Below are positions 20,885 through 30,342 of a stretch of 44,371 nt of DNA, piece by piece. The notes beneath the pieces were generated by a model that saw only the letters and a list, made by a program, of their open reading frames with translations, had not been told where the DNA came from and did not search any database. Each line of letters starts with the position of its first letter. Positions within the stretch are counted from its first letter, which is position 1. Source of the DNA: a virus; IMG/VR virus record IMGVR_UViG_3300027852_000070, positions 1 through 44,371 of that record; one strand, given 5' to 3'. Made by a program: the position numbers and the translations under genes.

Positions 20885-22666
20885 TTATTCCGAAGTGGTG
20901 TATTCAAGTTCTACAATAATTTTACCGGTTCCAGTTTTTCCACCGGGCGAAGTGATTAATATCGGCCCCGACCAACCCCCGACCCTTGCATCATTAATGG
21001 TCATATCTTCTGTGTCCCATATGGCTTGACTAACGCTTGTCGTGATGGACGCGAGAAAATTTGTGTCTCCCTCGTATCCGATCTCTATCAATATTCCTGC
21101 ATCCGAGCTCGTGGCTTCTGTATAAATAATTTTAGCGGAGATTAGGTGTCCACGACGATTAGGAACATTAGCAATCATTGATGTCACCGCCGCACCTGAT
21201 AAATCAACTTCTATCGACCGGACGTAATTAATACCACTCACTTGGTTTAATTGTGCGGTTGCGGGTGTACCTGCTGAGTCCATAGGTGAAAACCAATTAT
21301 TACTCCCATCGTGACTTACAACAGCGTTATCTTCTACAGTTATCGTATTTATATTGTTTAATGTGTCCGAATACTCAAAAGAGCCTTTCACATCTACTTT
21401 GGCGTTACCTAATGCTCTAATTAAATACCCCGTTCCTGTAGTTGGGCCAATTACAGATTGGAATACAGCACCATTTACTATTACAGTCGTATCGCTTTCA
21501 AAACGCATCAAACCTTCACCAGCTTTAATTTCCATATTCTCAAAATTAATAGTATTTATTACTGTTCCGCGAGCGTTTGTTAATCTGAATTGAGTTTCCG
21601 TACTAACCGTTGCACCAACCACACAATTGCTAAATAGTGTTCTGGTTAATGAATTTACAAAATAGAACGATACGCCACCAGCGGCAACATTGTTGACATA
21701 AACCGCATCGAAGATATTTCCTAATGCTGTTCCTCCCGTGCCACCACCATGAACACCAAAACCAATGGGGTTATCAATTCTTATATTGATAAACTGGCTA
21801 ATCCATGTGGAATCATGTATATCAATGCCGACATTAAACAGACTTGTCCTTATGTTTTCAGCTTTGAAATAGCCAAAAGCAAAAGACGGATCAAAATAGA
21901 TCGCGGCATTTGTTGTATCAGAAGCATGCCCGGTAAAAGCTAAGTCACTAATCCCACTATATTTTGAGCTTAACGCGGGGAAAGTTATACCGTGTATATT
22001 TGCCGCCGTATTTTTAAGTATTGATTTAAACTGCCCAGCACCTCTAAGGTAGACATATTCTTTCATGGCAATATCGGCACTTTTCATGTACGTTTTAGCG
22101 GCAAAATAAACATTACCACCACCGATTGATTCCATATAATCAACAGCGTCTTGAATTGATGTTATATCATCTGTTGATCCGTCACCTTTTGCTTCAAACC
22201 ATTCGACAGCCACGCCGCGAAAAGCAGATACTCCATTTCTCTTCCATCGACCACCATCAGCATCGACAATTATTGTACCTCTATTATCCGTTGAGATAAC
22301 ATCAGCTTCATCTAAAACAAATGGACCTCCAGTATCATCAGTAATAAAACATTGTGTTTTGTCTGATAGTTGACTACTTTCAACCAATCGAAGGGCTGCA
22401 TAATCATCTTTTACTAATCCAGACGATTTATTTAATGCTTGTAAATATTGTGATGCACCTACTTTATCAGCATTACCACTCGGAACAATTGCCGCCTCGA
22501 TTAAAAGTGCTTGTTGGAAACCGAAAATGTCATTCGCTCGCGCTTTTTCGTATGGCGAACCATCACCCGCACCCGGCGTACTTTCATTTTTAGAACTACC
22601 ATACGGATAGTCGGCATCCGGTGCGGTCATACGACCGGGATATTGAGTGTTAGGATTAATTGCCAT
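20885..22666 (-). CDS. Tailspike with pectate-lyase-like beta-helix
   Basis: A 593-residue receptor-binding protein. The N-terminal part (PYGSSKNESTPGAGDGSPYEKARANDIFGFQQALL) is a virion-attachment region I recognise from other phage tail fibres. A Pectate_lyase_3-type start follows (VEWFEAKGDGSTDDITSIQDAVDYM, about residues 150-177), then a long run of beta-helix strands to about residue 470. A C-terminal beta-rich segment probably mediates trimerisation or receptor binding. It may degrade or bind host surface polysaccharide. No separate fibre chaperone is seen. Confidence 0.85.
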   Translation of the reverse strand: MAINPNTQYPGRMTAPDADYPYGSSKNESTPGAGDGSPYEKARANDIFGFQQALLIEAAIVPSGNADKVGASQYLQALNKSSGLVKDDYAALRLVESSQLSDKTQCFITDDTGGPFVLDEADVISTDNRGTIIVDADGGRWKRNGVSAFRGVAVEWFEAKGDGSTDDITSIQDAVDYMESIGGGNVYFAAKTYMKSADIAMKEYVYLRGAGQFKSILKNTAANIHGITFPALSSKYSGISDLAFTGHASDTTNAAIYFDPSFAFGYFKAENIRTSLFNVGIDIHDSTWISQFINIRIDNPIGFGVHGGGTGGTALGNIFDAVYVNNVAAGGVSFYFVNSLTRTLFSNCVVGATVSTETQFRLTNARGTVINTINFENMEIKAGEGLMRFESDTTVIVNGAVFQSVIGPTTGTGYLIRALGNAKVDVKGSFEYSDTLNNINTITVEDNAVVSHDGSNNWFSPMDSAGTPATAQLNQVSGINYVRSIEVDLSGAAVTSMIANVPNRRGHLISAKIIYTEATSSDAGILIEIGYEGDTNFLASITTSVSQAIWDTEDMTINDARVGGWSGPILITSPGGKTGTGKIIVELEYTTSE

Positions 22667-22677
22667 TTTAAACTCTC

Positions 22678-23490
22678 CTACGAGTAATCAACTAATATCC
22701 CGATCCATTGTTGAGTCGGGCAAATCTTAAGACATAATGTTTCAAATTCGTTTTTTCGTGATGCGTCCACATTTGCATGATCGGGGAATGTAGCGCCTCC
22801 AATATATAAAAAATATGGATATTTTGTCACATCCGACGGTATTATATATTGTTTCAAAGCATACACTGTCAATAATCGACCGTCCATAGCGTCGGCACTT
22901 CCATCATTCATAATCGCCGAACCATCACCGATTATTGACGTGGAAGGTATATATATCTTATTAACTAATACATATCCGGGCGGCTGAAATGTTGCTCCAT
23001 CCATTGCGATGGCTATATCTCCGTCCTGCATATCCGCACCACCATCATTCGAAAAATATCGTAATGGTAGAATCCCGTCGTTCAAATATGTAAACGGGCT
23101 ACGCGCGGTTGCAGGTGTATCGACTCCGACCGGCGGTTCTGTACCGGGTACCCACCATTGATGAACATATACGTCGAATCCCGCCGCTTGCAGTGTATCT
23201 TGAATATATCGTGGTGATTGTCCCCCCAATGCTTTCCATGCTGCATCAAGTCGATCTCGACGTTCTTGTTCATTTGTAAGCGTGCTAGGAAGTGCGAATT
23301 GTTGCTCCCATTGTGGAATTTCTCTCGTAGTTTCTGGAAATATATCTAACCAGACACCATCTAAAAATGTTTTTATATTTGAACCTAAAGGCGTGGTTAA
23401 TCCTTCGAAAAATTGACGAAGTTTTTTATTAATAGTAATCCGCCACGATCTTGCATTCGGTAATAAATGCTGAAAAATTCGTAAAAACAT
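22678..23490 (-). CDS. Tail protein, Mu gp48-like (DUF2313)
   Basis: A 270-residue protein with the YmfQ/DUF2313 pattern: LLPNARSW near the start, then WLDIFPETTREIPQWEQQFALP, ERRDRLDAAWKALGGQSPRYIQ and AAGFDVYVHQWW. In Mu the equivalent is gp48, a baseplate-periphery protein that joins fibres to the baseplate. The middle contains an unusual Asp/Gly-rich stretch (SNDGGADMQDGDIAIAMDG). It is the last gene of the Mu-order tail module before the tailspike and touches the gp47-like gene by one base. Confidence 0.85.
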   Translation of the reverse strand: MFLRIFQHLLPNARSWRITINKKLRQFFEGLTTPLGSNIKTFLDGVWLDIFPETTREIPQWEQQFALPSTLTNEQERRDRLDAAWKALGGQSPRYIQDTLQAAGFDVYVHQWWVPGTEPPVGVDTPATARSPFTYLNDGILPLRYFSNDGGADMQDGDIAIAMDGATFQPPGYVLVNKIYIPSTSIIGDGSAIMNDGSADAMDGRLLTVYALKQYIIPSDVTKYPYFLYIGGATFPDHANVDASRKNEFETLCLKICPTQQWIGILVDYS

Positions 23491-24689
23491 TATATAAATA
23501 CTACCGAAGTTGATAGTTTGGCTTTTTCGCCTTGTTGTAAAATATATAATTCAAGACTACCACCTATACCAGTTTCACTAAAAAAAACAGTGGTAAAAGT
23601 TCCATTTGCTGCGGATACAATATCATCAATTAAACCAATCAAACTAGATCGTGTTATTCGATCCAATCGTGGCGGAATTGTTAAACCATCAATAAAAGGT
23701 TCAGCATCTAAAAAGAATTCAATAACCGCCGCGTCAATTTGTGCTTGTATAGTTGCCAAATTATCAACAATTAAACCCGATACAGTACAATCGAAACCGA
23801 CTCGAGTAATGGCAAATGTATTCGCTAATGCATTAGCAGGGCGACGACTTGCAAGTCCATTCTGATCGAAATTAATCGAATCTAGCACCGCTTCGAGTTG
23901 TGCTGTCGTTGGTATTCCGTCCGGATCGGTATCTGTATTGGCTTCGACATATACATCAACTTGACCGGGATTATCGCTTGTATAAGGATAAGCGTTGATG
24001 ATACCTGCGACCTCTTCGCCCCAAATTTCATAATCAACATACGCGCCGCCTTGTGGTCGTTTCTGAAAACGATCAATTACGCGTTGACGATATGCTTCGG
24101 TACTTTCCCCGTTTGCACCTGTCACGACTTGAGAATCGACAACAGTATCGCGAGCGACATTAGCTAAAGGATTAGCAAAAGAGACAATCGCACCGGGATC
24201 AAGATTACCAATCGCACCGGCACCGCCCCCACCTGATTGATCGGAAACCGCTCTAATATTCGCTTGCACCGTGGCTGCATTAAGTAATATAGCGCCAATT
24301 GTAATATATGTGACACCATTATCCACATTGACGAGTTGTGTACCTGAAGAAAGTGACCCGATTTGATTTTCGACGGTAATATCGACTAGTAATTCGGCTT
24401 GCGTGGCCGCCACTGGGTCGCCTATACCAATTAATCGACCCCATTCGGTTAATGGGACAATAGATTTACCGTTAACGATTGTTTCGTTTGCACTTGCAGT
24501 CTGTACGAATATTTGTAAAAACATGAATCCGCCATATTTATACAAAAGTATAAAAACACCGGCTAAAACTTTAGCTAACACCCTTAAAAATGATTTAGGT
24601 AATAATGGGATCGTCTGATTAAGTGACGCCTCGAGTTGTGCGATTATGTTATCGCTAATCTCTTTGGTAGTAGGTGTCGTTAAACTCAT
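23490..24689 (-). CDS. Baseplate J-like protein, Mu gp47-like
   Basis: A 399-residue baseplate wedge protein of the Baseplate_J family. It has the LTTPTTKEISDNIIAQLEA start, an early hydrophobic helix, and the conserved GxxGNLDPGAIVSF and ESTEAYRQRVIDRFQKRPQGGAYVDYEIWG segments. I chose ATG 24689, which gives an ATGA overlap and has GGAAGG upstream; the frame extends five codons more. It forms the wedge ring of the contractile-tail baseplate with the gp46- and gp48-like proteins. Confidence 0.88.
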   Translation of the reverse strand: MSLTTPTTKEISDNIIAQLEASLNQTIPLLPKSFLRVLAKVLAGVFILLYKYGGFMFLQIFVQTASANETIVNGKSIVPLTEWGRLIGIGDPVAATQAELLVDITVENQIGSLSSGTQLVNVDNGVTYITIGAILLNAATVQANIRAVSDQSGGGGAGAIGNLDPGAIVSFANPLANVARDTVVDSQVVTGANGESTEAYRQRVIDRFQKRPQGGAYVDYEIWGEEVAGIINAYPYTSDNPGQVDVYVEANTDTDPDGIPTTAQLEAVLDSINFDQNGLASRRPANALANTFAITRVGFDCTVSGLIVDNLATIQAQIDAAVIEFFLDAEPFIDGLTIPPRLDRITRSSLIGLIDDIVSAANGTFTTVFFSETGIGGSLELYILQQGEKAKLSTSVVFI

Positions 24690-25129
24690 GAGCTCGCCTT
24701 CCAATTTTGAACAAATTCGAAACTAGACTCTTCGCCCAGTGTGTCAATGTTAATGATTAATTTGATTTTATTCAATCCGGGAATACTTGCGACCACATTT
24801 ATCGAGGATGCGACTTTTTTATCGATAAACCATGCGAGGTCGCGTTTCGCGGCATCTTCTATGCGATGTAAATTACCTGTTGTCGCGGGAATTCCTTTAA
24901 GTAAATTTTGAGTTTCACTTCGATATTCTAATATTGGATCGGTTTCATCAAGATTACCCCAATATGTTAGACCATTTTTGGATAAACCGTCGTCGTCTTC
25001 ATTGCCGCCAAATAATGACAAATAAGCCGCAGTTTCTAAACCTCCCGACATTTCAACGATACCGCCTTCGACGTTAATGTCGCCTTCGTCATTCGTCTGG
25101 AATAATACTACATCGCCTTGTTGTGTCAT
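24686..25129 (-). CDS. Baseplate wedge protein, Mu gp46-like
   Basis: A 147-residue protein of the phage GP46 family. It has the opening GDVVLFQTNDEGDINVEGGIVEMSGGLETAAYLSLFGGNEDD, the YWGN segment, and the AKRDLAWFIDKK region (about 90-105). It corresponds to gp25-like sheath-initiating baseplate proteins of contractile tails. It overlaps the gp45-like gene by one base and the gp47-like gene by four. Confidence 0.87.
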   Translation of the reverse strand: MTQQGDVVLFQTNDEGDINVEGGIVEMSGGLETAAYLSLFGGNEDDDGLSKNGLTYWGNLDETDPILEYRSETQNLLKGIPATTGNLHRIEDAAKRDLAWFIDKKVASSINVVASIPGLNKIKLIINIDTLGEESSFEFVQNWKASS

Positions 25130-25767
25130 TAGTTATTAAGTCCTGTATTACCCGGCGGCGTACCCGCTGGATGATCATGATCTGCTACATCTTTACCATT
25201 TGCTAATATTGATGGTGCCGATACTACCGCGGCGGCCACGGTTGCCGGACTTGTTATATTCCCACTGGTATCTATAGTAACACCATTAACCAAAAAGTCA
25301 CCGCCCGACTGTAATTCGAATGAACCTGATCCGTTAACACCTTTTATCGATCCGTCTGATTTTGCATCAAATGTCGAATTTGGTGTCGTAATGATTGATC
25401 CACCATCAGTACGAAGCAATACCGAACCATTATTATTCGATATTAATACCGATCCATCATTTTTAAGCCATACTTCATTTACATTTGCACCACTATTAGC
25501 ATCACGAGCATAAATTCGCTTATCACCTTCGACAGCTTTTGGTGTATTAATAGGATCAACATATCCGATAATCGTTTCGCCGCCAGTACGAGGAATATCA
25601 TTAGTAACCACATAATCGGTCGTTAAAGGAAATGAATCATCCCCAGCGGGTGCGAAATGTTCAGCGGTAATATTAGGACCACCACCGGGATCGATTTTAA
25701 CATCTGATATTTTAGCCCCGTTACGTTCGACACGACTAAATGATAATAATTTCGCTATTCGTCCCAC
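25129..25767 (-). CDS. Baseplate spike, Mu gp45-like
   Basis: A 212-residue central spike protein. The N-terminal part is an OB-type fold region, followed by the repetitive NDGSVLISNNNGSVLLRTDGG beta-prism segment. It ends DHDHPAGTPPGNTG, the HxH tip that binds iron in Mu and P2 spikes. It pierces the outer membrane at infection. It overlaps the hub gene by 13 bases. Confidence 0.88.
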   Translation of the reverse strand: MGRIAKLLSFSRVERNGAKISDVKIDPGGGPNITAEHFAPAGDDSFPLTTDYVVTNDIPRTGGETIIGYVDPINTPKAVEGDKRIYARDANSGANVNEVWLKNDGSVLISNNNGSVLLRTDGGSIITTPNSTFDAKSDGSIKGVNGSGSFELQSGGDFLVNGVTIDTSGNITSPATVAAAVVSAPSILANGKDVADHDHPAGTPPGNTGLNN

Positions 25768-26993
25768 GGTAAAACCTCCGGTAATTCACCACTAAATGAG
25801 CCGGGAATAACAAGTTCTAAGGTTGCTAAATCAGCATTTTCGCGATCGAAATCAACGGAACGAATAATAAATTCGTACTCGTTATATATCATCGCGTCCG
25901 GTGCGGTTAATTTCAATGTCGTATTAGGTTGCCATAATACACCAACGGGATCGCGCCATGTATCGACCTGTATGGTGTATCCGGCCAAATTCCCGAACAT
26001 ACGACCCATTTTAGCCTGTACCGCCGCTTTTACATCAGCTTTAACCGTATCGGGTACCCCGAATATTAAAGGGCGAATCACACCTTCTAATCGTTCATTT
26101 TTAACAGTGTATTTTGATCCTGATAAACCTAATTCGACCGATTCTAGTCCTGTTATATGACTATGGTAATCTTGAGGATTAAAACGCGGTGTAACCGATA
26201 AAAGAGGTGATTCGCCTTGTCGTAATCGTGCGACAGGATTACCCACTGTCGTTGATTGTTGGAACAATAATTCGCCACGTTCGGTACTTGATATAATTAA
26301 ATTACGTTGTTTGGCTAATTCGATTAAAAATGATAATACTTTCTTTTCAGGTTTAGAGGCGACACGCTCAAAAATTGCGCCATCGTCTGCATCAAATTTA
26401 ATACCAATCCCGAAAGGCTCGACAAATTTCGCCGTTATTTCTGGTAATTTTTGATTATTAAATTCTAAAGGGAACGCACTTGCAGGGGGTGTGCAATCGT
26501 TTAATACGGCGGGTAATGAATAACCGCTAACCGATATTATCTTTCGATTATTTTCTAATACTGGATCGATAGTGATCATCGTACCATTGAAAAGTAAATC
26601 ACCACCCACAGTAACCACAATATTTTTATATGAAAACGGGCGAAATGTTTCTCGGAAATTAGGAGTATCCGCGTCGAAAGGTGCACTAAATTCGACAGTA
26701 TCCATCGCATCCATAGAACGAGATAATCGAATTCTATCCCAAAATCGGAACCGTTCGCCGTCAATTAATAAAGCGACCTCATTCGGATCATCGAATACCG
26801 CTTTTTGAGGTATGTTTTGTGGTGCGGTTGGTACGACGGGGATGATTAAAGAAATACCCGGCGTCAATGGTTCAAATACTCCGGGGTTCGCACTTTCAAT
26901 ACGTCCCGCTTCAAGTTCGGTACCGTATACTTTGCGAGAGATTAATTCGAATGTATCACCATCAAGAACATTATAAATAGTAGACAATTTCAC
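25755..26993 (-). CDS. Baseplate hub, Mu gp44-like, with N-terminal LysM-like module
   Basis: A baseplate hub of about 412 residues related to Mu gp44 (P) and P2 gpD. It has the LRQGESPLLSVTPRFNPQDYHSHITG and LIFGVPDTVKADVKAAVQAKMGRMFG segments and a C-terminal strand-rich end. The first 50 residues (YNVLDGDTFELISRKVYG...LTPGISLIIP) look like the LysM-type tail protein X, apparently fused to the hub. The start is uncertain: GTG 26993, TTG 26987 (eight bases after GAGG) or GTG 27026. All lie inside or near the end of the gp43-like gene. Confidence 0.8.
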   Translation of the reverse strand: MKLSTIYNVLDGDTFELISRKVYGTELEAGRIESANPGVFEPLTPGISLIIPVVPTAPQNIPQKAVFDDPNEVALLIDGERFRFWDRIRLSRSMDAMDTVEFSAPFDADTPNFRETFRPFSYKNIVVTVGGDLLFNGTMITIDPVLENNRKIISVSGYSLPAVLNDCTPPASAFPLEFNNQKLPEITAKFVEPFGIGIKFDADDGAIFERVASKPEKKVLSFLIELAKQRNLIISSTERGELLFQQSTTVGNPVARLRQGESPLLSVTPRFNPQDYHSHITGLESVELGLSGSKYTVKNERLEGVIRPLIFGVPDTVKADVKAAVQAKMGRMFGNLAGYTIQVDTWRDPVGVLWQPNTTLKLTAPDAMIYNEYEFIIRSVDFDRENADLATLELVIPGSFSGELPEVLPWDE

Positions 26994-28215
26994 GCCCTCG
27001 AGGTAATTCGAGTATTTCGGTACCACTCAAATCGTTTGAGTTAATGAAAAAATCAAGTTGATCATCAATACTTCCGTATAATTCAGCGATTAAATCAATA
27101 ATTGTACGATTACGATCCAACACGATACGACGTTCTTGTTTGAGTGAAAATGATATTTCAACTAAAAACCCTGCAGCAAGTGCGACAGCTTCTAATAATT
27201 GTTGATATGCCCCACCTGTATCGATTTCGGACAACGATTGAAAATTATTATCGCGCCATTCGACAAGATTAGCGAATTGAGTCAATACAAAATCCGCAGC
27301 CTGTAATGCTTCGGTTTTTGTCGTAAATTGATTATTAACAACCGAAACGATCGAACCTGTAACATATGTCGAAGCGTATAAATCATTGGTATGGAAATCG
27401 TTCGAATGGCGAGAATCGAGTCCGGGTACTGCGATATTATTGTTACCATTTATAATTAAATTAGCTAAATTAACATACCCGTCGAGACGGGCTTCGATAT
27501 TCGTCAATGCTCGCGCTGGGGATTGGATTAATTGCGTCGTTTGAAATGCTAATGTTAAAGGTTCTGAAACGAGAATATCAATACCGTTATTAATCGAATC
27601 ATTAATCGCATCAAATTGTTTTTTTACATCGTCTTGAGTATTTGCGACAGATTGTAGACCAGATTTAACAGCGTCTAACGATACTTGATATGTATTTTTA
27701 AAACTCGATTGTTCAACAGCACTATCAAGATCGGTAATTTCCTCAAATTCTGCAGCGGCGGCGTTATTATATTCATCAACAGCCGTCAAAACATCACTCG
27801 CGGGATCGTTTTGCGAAGTCGGATAAATAATTCCGATTGTTTCCCAGAATGCGACCTCGATTATCGCCTGATTAGCCGCTGTTTTAAGATCATCACGTCG
27901 AGTAATGGTACCGAATGGCACGACGTCCACAGTTCCATAAATCGGGTGTTCGAGTTTACCGGTGCCCCGTTCTAATAATGCGGCCTCGAATGTATCGGCT
28001 TCGATATCGTAATCATCACCCCAGAAAAAAACGCGTAACGGATAACGACGTCCCGTATGGCCTAGGTCCTGAATAAATGTTCCATCAGCGTCGGGAAATT
28101 CAAACGCGGTCGTTTTCTTATCAACAGATTTTCGAACATCTTCGTAATCAAACGTTAATCGTACGCTTGACGGCGATGTATAGGCCGCCTCACGTATTCT
28201 ATTTAACCATGACAT
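26971..28215 (-). CDS. Tail/DNA circularisation protein, Mu gp43 (N)-like
   Basis: A 414-residue protein with the DNA_circ_N domain at residues 1-90 (WLNRIREAAYTSPSS, FEFPDADGTFIQDLGHTGRRYPLRVFF, LERGTGKLEHPIYG). In Mu it is the N protein of the tail baseplate hub complex. The older 'DNA circularisation' name comes from a P22-related observation. The remainder is helical. It overlaps the tape-measure stop by one base and the hub gene by 23 or more. Confidence 0.85.
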   Translation of the reverse strand: MSWLNRIREAAYTSPSSVRLTFDYEDVRKSVDKKTTAFEFPDADGTFIQDLGHTGRRYPLRVFFWGDDYDIEADTFEAALLERGTGKLEHPIYGTVDVVPFGTITRRDDLKTAANQAIIEVAFWETIGIIYPTSQNDPASDVLTAVDEYNNAAAAEFEEITDLDSAVEQSSFKNTYQVSLDAVKSGLQSVANTQDDVKKQFDAINDSINNGIDILVSEPLTLAFQTTQLIQSPARALTNIEARLDGYVNLANLIINGNNNIAVPGLDSRHSNDFHTNDLYASTYVTGSIVSVVNNQFTTKTEALQAADFVLTQFANLVEWRDNNFQSLSEIDTGGAYQQLLEAVALAAGFLVEISFSLKQERRIVLDRNRTIIDLIAELYGSIDDQLDFFINSNDLSGTEILELPRGREIVYYL

Positions 28216-29636
28216 TAGAACGCCCCCGAAGGTTGTAATTTGATACCAGCGCCCAGATTACCGCCTGTTACAGCGGCACGACCTGACTCGTCACGAATCG
28301 TGACTTCGGCTGTACTTGTTTTACGTTGTTCTTCGATAGTTCGAGCGATTCGATCTTGTGGGCTTACCATTTGAGGATCGATACCATCCTGTTCTTTTTT
28401 ATCTTCGTCGTCATCGCCGAAACCGAGGAATCCGCTTACGGCGCTAGTTACTGTTTTTATTTTATCCCACATATCGGAGAAAAATTTCGATACAGGGTCC
28501 CACGCGAGCATTACGAGTCCCGCAGCTGCGACAATACCTATTAAAATTAATCCTAATGGATTAGCCGCAGCTATTAGATTGAATAACCCCATCGCGATTG
28601 TAACGACTTTAAGTGCGAGCGATAAAGCAACAACACCGGCAATCACTTTCGCGATCGTGGCACCATGTCTCGATAAAAACGCGAATCCATCAGCGAGACT
28701 CGATATACCTTCTTTCGCTGATTTCACGAATTCAATAAATTTAGTAGAAATTAACTCGCGATTATTTTTAACCCATTCGCGGAACTGTTGAGCCATCCCC
28801 GTAGCTCCGAGAATCATTTCTTTAATGGTTGGAGCTAATACGCCTCCGAGTTCGGCTGCAGTTAGAGAAATATTATCTTTTAAAGTTGAGAACATGCCAG
28901 ATGTTGTTTTACTTGAAATTTCCATCCCTTTAAAGAATACACCGCCTTTACTAGTCATTTTTTCAAACGCTTTAGTTAAATCACGAGTCGTAACTTTACC
29001 GGCGCTTATCATTTTGAAAAACGCTGCATTAACTTTTGTACCCATCGAATCGGCTAATTCAGTGAAAATAGGAACACCCGCTTCACCGATCATATTTAAT
29101 GATTCCATATCGACTTTACCTTTTAACATAGCTTTAGTGAAACCGCGGGTAATCGAATCGAGTTTTTGAGCATTACCGCCCGCAGTATCACCCATCATAC
29201 GCAATGTTTTAATCGTATTTTGAATATCCCCATTCATTACAGGGAGTAATTGACTAGCGGTACCGGCTAAGTTTTCAAATTGGAAAGGTGTCGAAGCGGC
29301 GGTTTTGTTCAATTCGTCCACAAGTTCTTTAGCTTTTTTCGCACCACCTAACAACGGAGTAAATGCGGCTTGAGCGTCTTCGACTTTGGAAAATTCCCGA
29401 ACTAATAATCCAACGGACGCGGTTAATGTACCGATACCAATTGTCGCGAATTTTAAGGCGGTACCAGCGCCACGCTTTAAACCACCTATCACATTGCTGA
29501 GGGCTCGATTTGCAGTACGTAAACCGCGTGTCATTGCTCGAGTGAACTTACCGACTCGATTTTGCATACGTGACACGGGGGCGGTCAAACGATCAACACC
29601 CCGAAAAACCGCTTCAATCGAGAACCGTCCCGCCAT
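28215..29636 (-). CDS. Tape measure protein
   Basis: A 473-residue protein. It opens with a basic helical region (FSIEAVFRGVDRLTAPVSRMQNRVGKF) and then has the TMP core, FSKVEDAQAAFTPLLGGAKKAKELVDELN, SLNMIGEAGVPIFTELADSMG and KGGVFFKGMEISSKTTSGMFSTLKDN. Hydrophobic helices at about 330-385 follow. It sets tail length and the hydrophobic part may insert into the host membrane. At 473 residues, with the usual 1.5 angstrom per residue, the tail would be short for a myovirus, roughly 70 nm. It lies immediately after the frameshifted chaperone extension. Confidence 0.88.
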   Translation of the reverse strand: MAGRFSIEAVFRGVDRLTAPVSRMQNRVGKFTRAMTRGLRTANRALSNVIGGLKRGAGTALKFATIGIGTLTASVGLLVREFSKVEDAQAAFTPLLGGAKKAKELVDELNKTAASTPFQFENLAGTASQLLPVMNGDIQNTIKTLRMMGDTAGGNAQKLDSITRGFTKAMLKGKVDMESLNMIGEAGVPIFTELADSMGTKVNAAFFKMISAGKVTTRDLTKAFEKMTSKGGVFFKGMEISSKTTSGMFSTLKDNISLTAAELGGVLAPTIKEMILGATGMAQQFREWVKNNRELISTKFIEFVKSAKEGISSLADGFAFLSRHGATIAKVIAGVVALSLALKVVTIAMGLFNLIAAANPLGLILIGIVAAAGLVMLAWDPVSKFFSDMWDKIKTVTSAVSGFLGFGDDDEDKKEQDGIDPQMVSPQDRIARTIEEQRKTSTAEVTIRDESGRAAVTGGNLGAGIKLQPSGAF

Positions 29637-29639
29637 GAT

Positions 29640-29885
29640 TTACCCCTTCGGTTTACTATGTTCTTTAAGTTCATTACGTAACCCGTCGTAAAAAAAACGG
29701 ATCTCATGTGCTTTTAATGTCCGAGCGTCCGGTAAACCCGGAAAATCGCGGCATATTTGGAGTAACATTTCCTTATATACCGCATGGTAAACGTGTCCGC
29801 CTTTTGGGATACTTTCATCAGCCCCGTTACGAACTAAAAGCGTCCGAACTAGTCCATTAAAAGCAAAAACAATGCCATACAGATT
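29640..29885 (-). CDS. Tail assembly chaperone C-terminal extension, -1 frame
   Basis: An open frame of 81 codons in the -1 frame relative to the chaperone gene, running past that gene's TAG (29851-29849) to TAA at 29640. It lacks a normal start codon until well inside, but its sequence (DFPGLPDARTLKAHEIRFFYDGLRNELKE) fits the T-part of tail assembly chaperones. These are normally made by ribosomal frameshifting between the chaperone and the tape measure. No textbook slippery heptamer is present; GUUUUUG or UUUUA just before the stop is the best candidate. Confidence 0.75.
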   Translation of the reverse strand, partial: NLYGIVFAFNGLVRTLLVRNGADESIPKGGHVYHAVYKEMLLQICRDFPGLPDARTLKAHEIRFFYDGLRNELKEHSKPKG

Positions 29886-30274
29886 TTAATATCTGGACCA
29901 ACTAAACTGGCAAATATATTCGGGTGTACTTTGCACATGTCACCCATCATGGCATATGTAGCAGCCACATTTTGATTTTTCTTTTTACCGTCCGTAGCCA
30001 TGCCCGACGCGCCCGAATATTCGTGGAATGTAATTGCGTCTTTATGTTTAGATCGGGAATGTTGGGGACAATAAACCGCTTCACCGTTGTCATTAATAAC
30101 TAATGAACCGGCCTGTAATGCTCGTAAAATTCGACGTTTTTGTTTTTCAAATCCGCTGACATCTTCTTCATTCATAACAGAAGTATCAACATCGAGATCC
30201 ATCATTTCAGCAAATCGATCGAATTCCGCTTCCGCGACTTCAAGTGCGACGATTGGTTCTTTTTTATCACTCAT
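29849..30274 (-). CDS. Tail assembly chaperone (Mu gp41-like, G part)
   Basis: A 141-residue acidic protein located between tail tube and tape measure, the fixed place of tail assembly chaperones. It has an N-terminal acidic helix (ALEVAEAEFDRFAEMM), a KQKRRILRALQAGSLVINDNGEAVY beta-hairpin region seen in Mu-like members, and a C-terminal segment ending ICMALFLLLMD just before the TAG. The -1 frame beyond the stop encodes the T-part. It is preceded by a probable terminator at 30292-30342. Confidence 0.8.
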   Translation of the reverse strand: MSDKKEPIVALEVAEAEFDRFAEMMDLDVDTSVMNEEDVSGFEKQKRRILRALQAGSLVINDNGEAVYCPQHSRSKHKDAITFHEYSGASGMATDGKKKNQNVAATYAMMGDMCKVHPNIFASLVGPDIKICMALFLLLMD

Positions 30275-30291
30275 AATATATGCCCTATTTT

Positions 30292-30342
30292 AAAAATGGT
30301 GTCACGCCCCGTGAAGGCAAGGGCATAGGGCTGCCGCGTGAC
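30292..30342 (-). terminator. Terminator/attenuator after the tail tube gene
   Basis: On the minus strand GTCACGC (30342-30336) pairs with GCGTGAC (30307-30301), enclosing an internal GGCA/TGCC hairpin, and is followed by ACCATTTTT. Direct repeats TGCCCTATTT flank it at 30281-30290 and 30348-30357. It would reduce transcription beyond the highly expressed tube and sheath genes. Confidence 0.65.

Noticed and set aside
28825-29169. Plus-strand frame of 114 codons opposite the tape measure gene
   Set aside because: It lies wholly antisense to a well-supported structural gene and shows no start signals.
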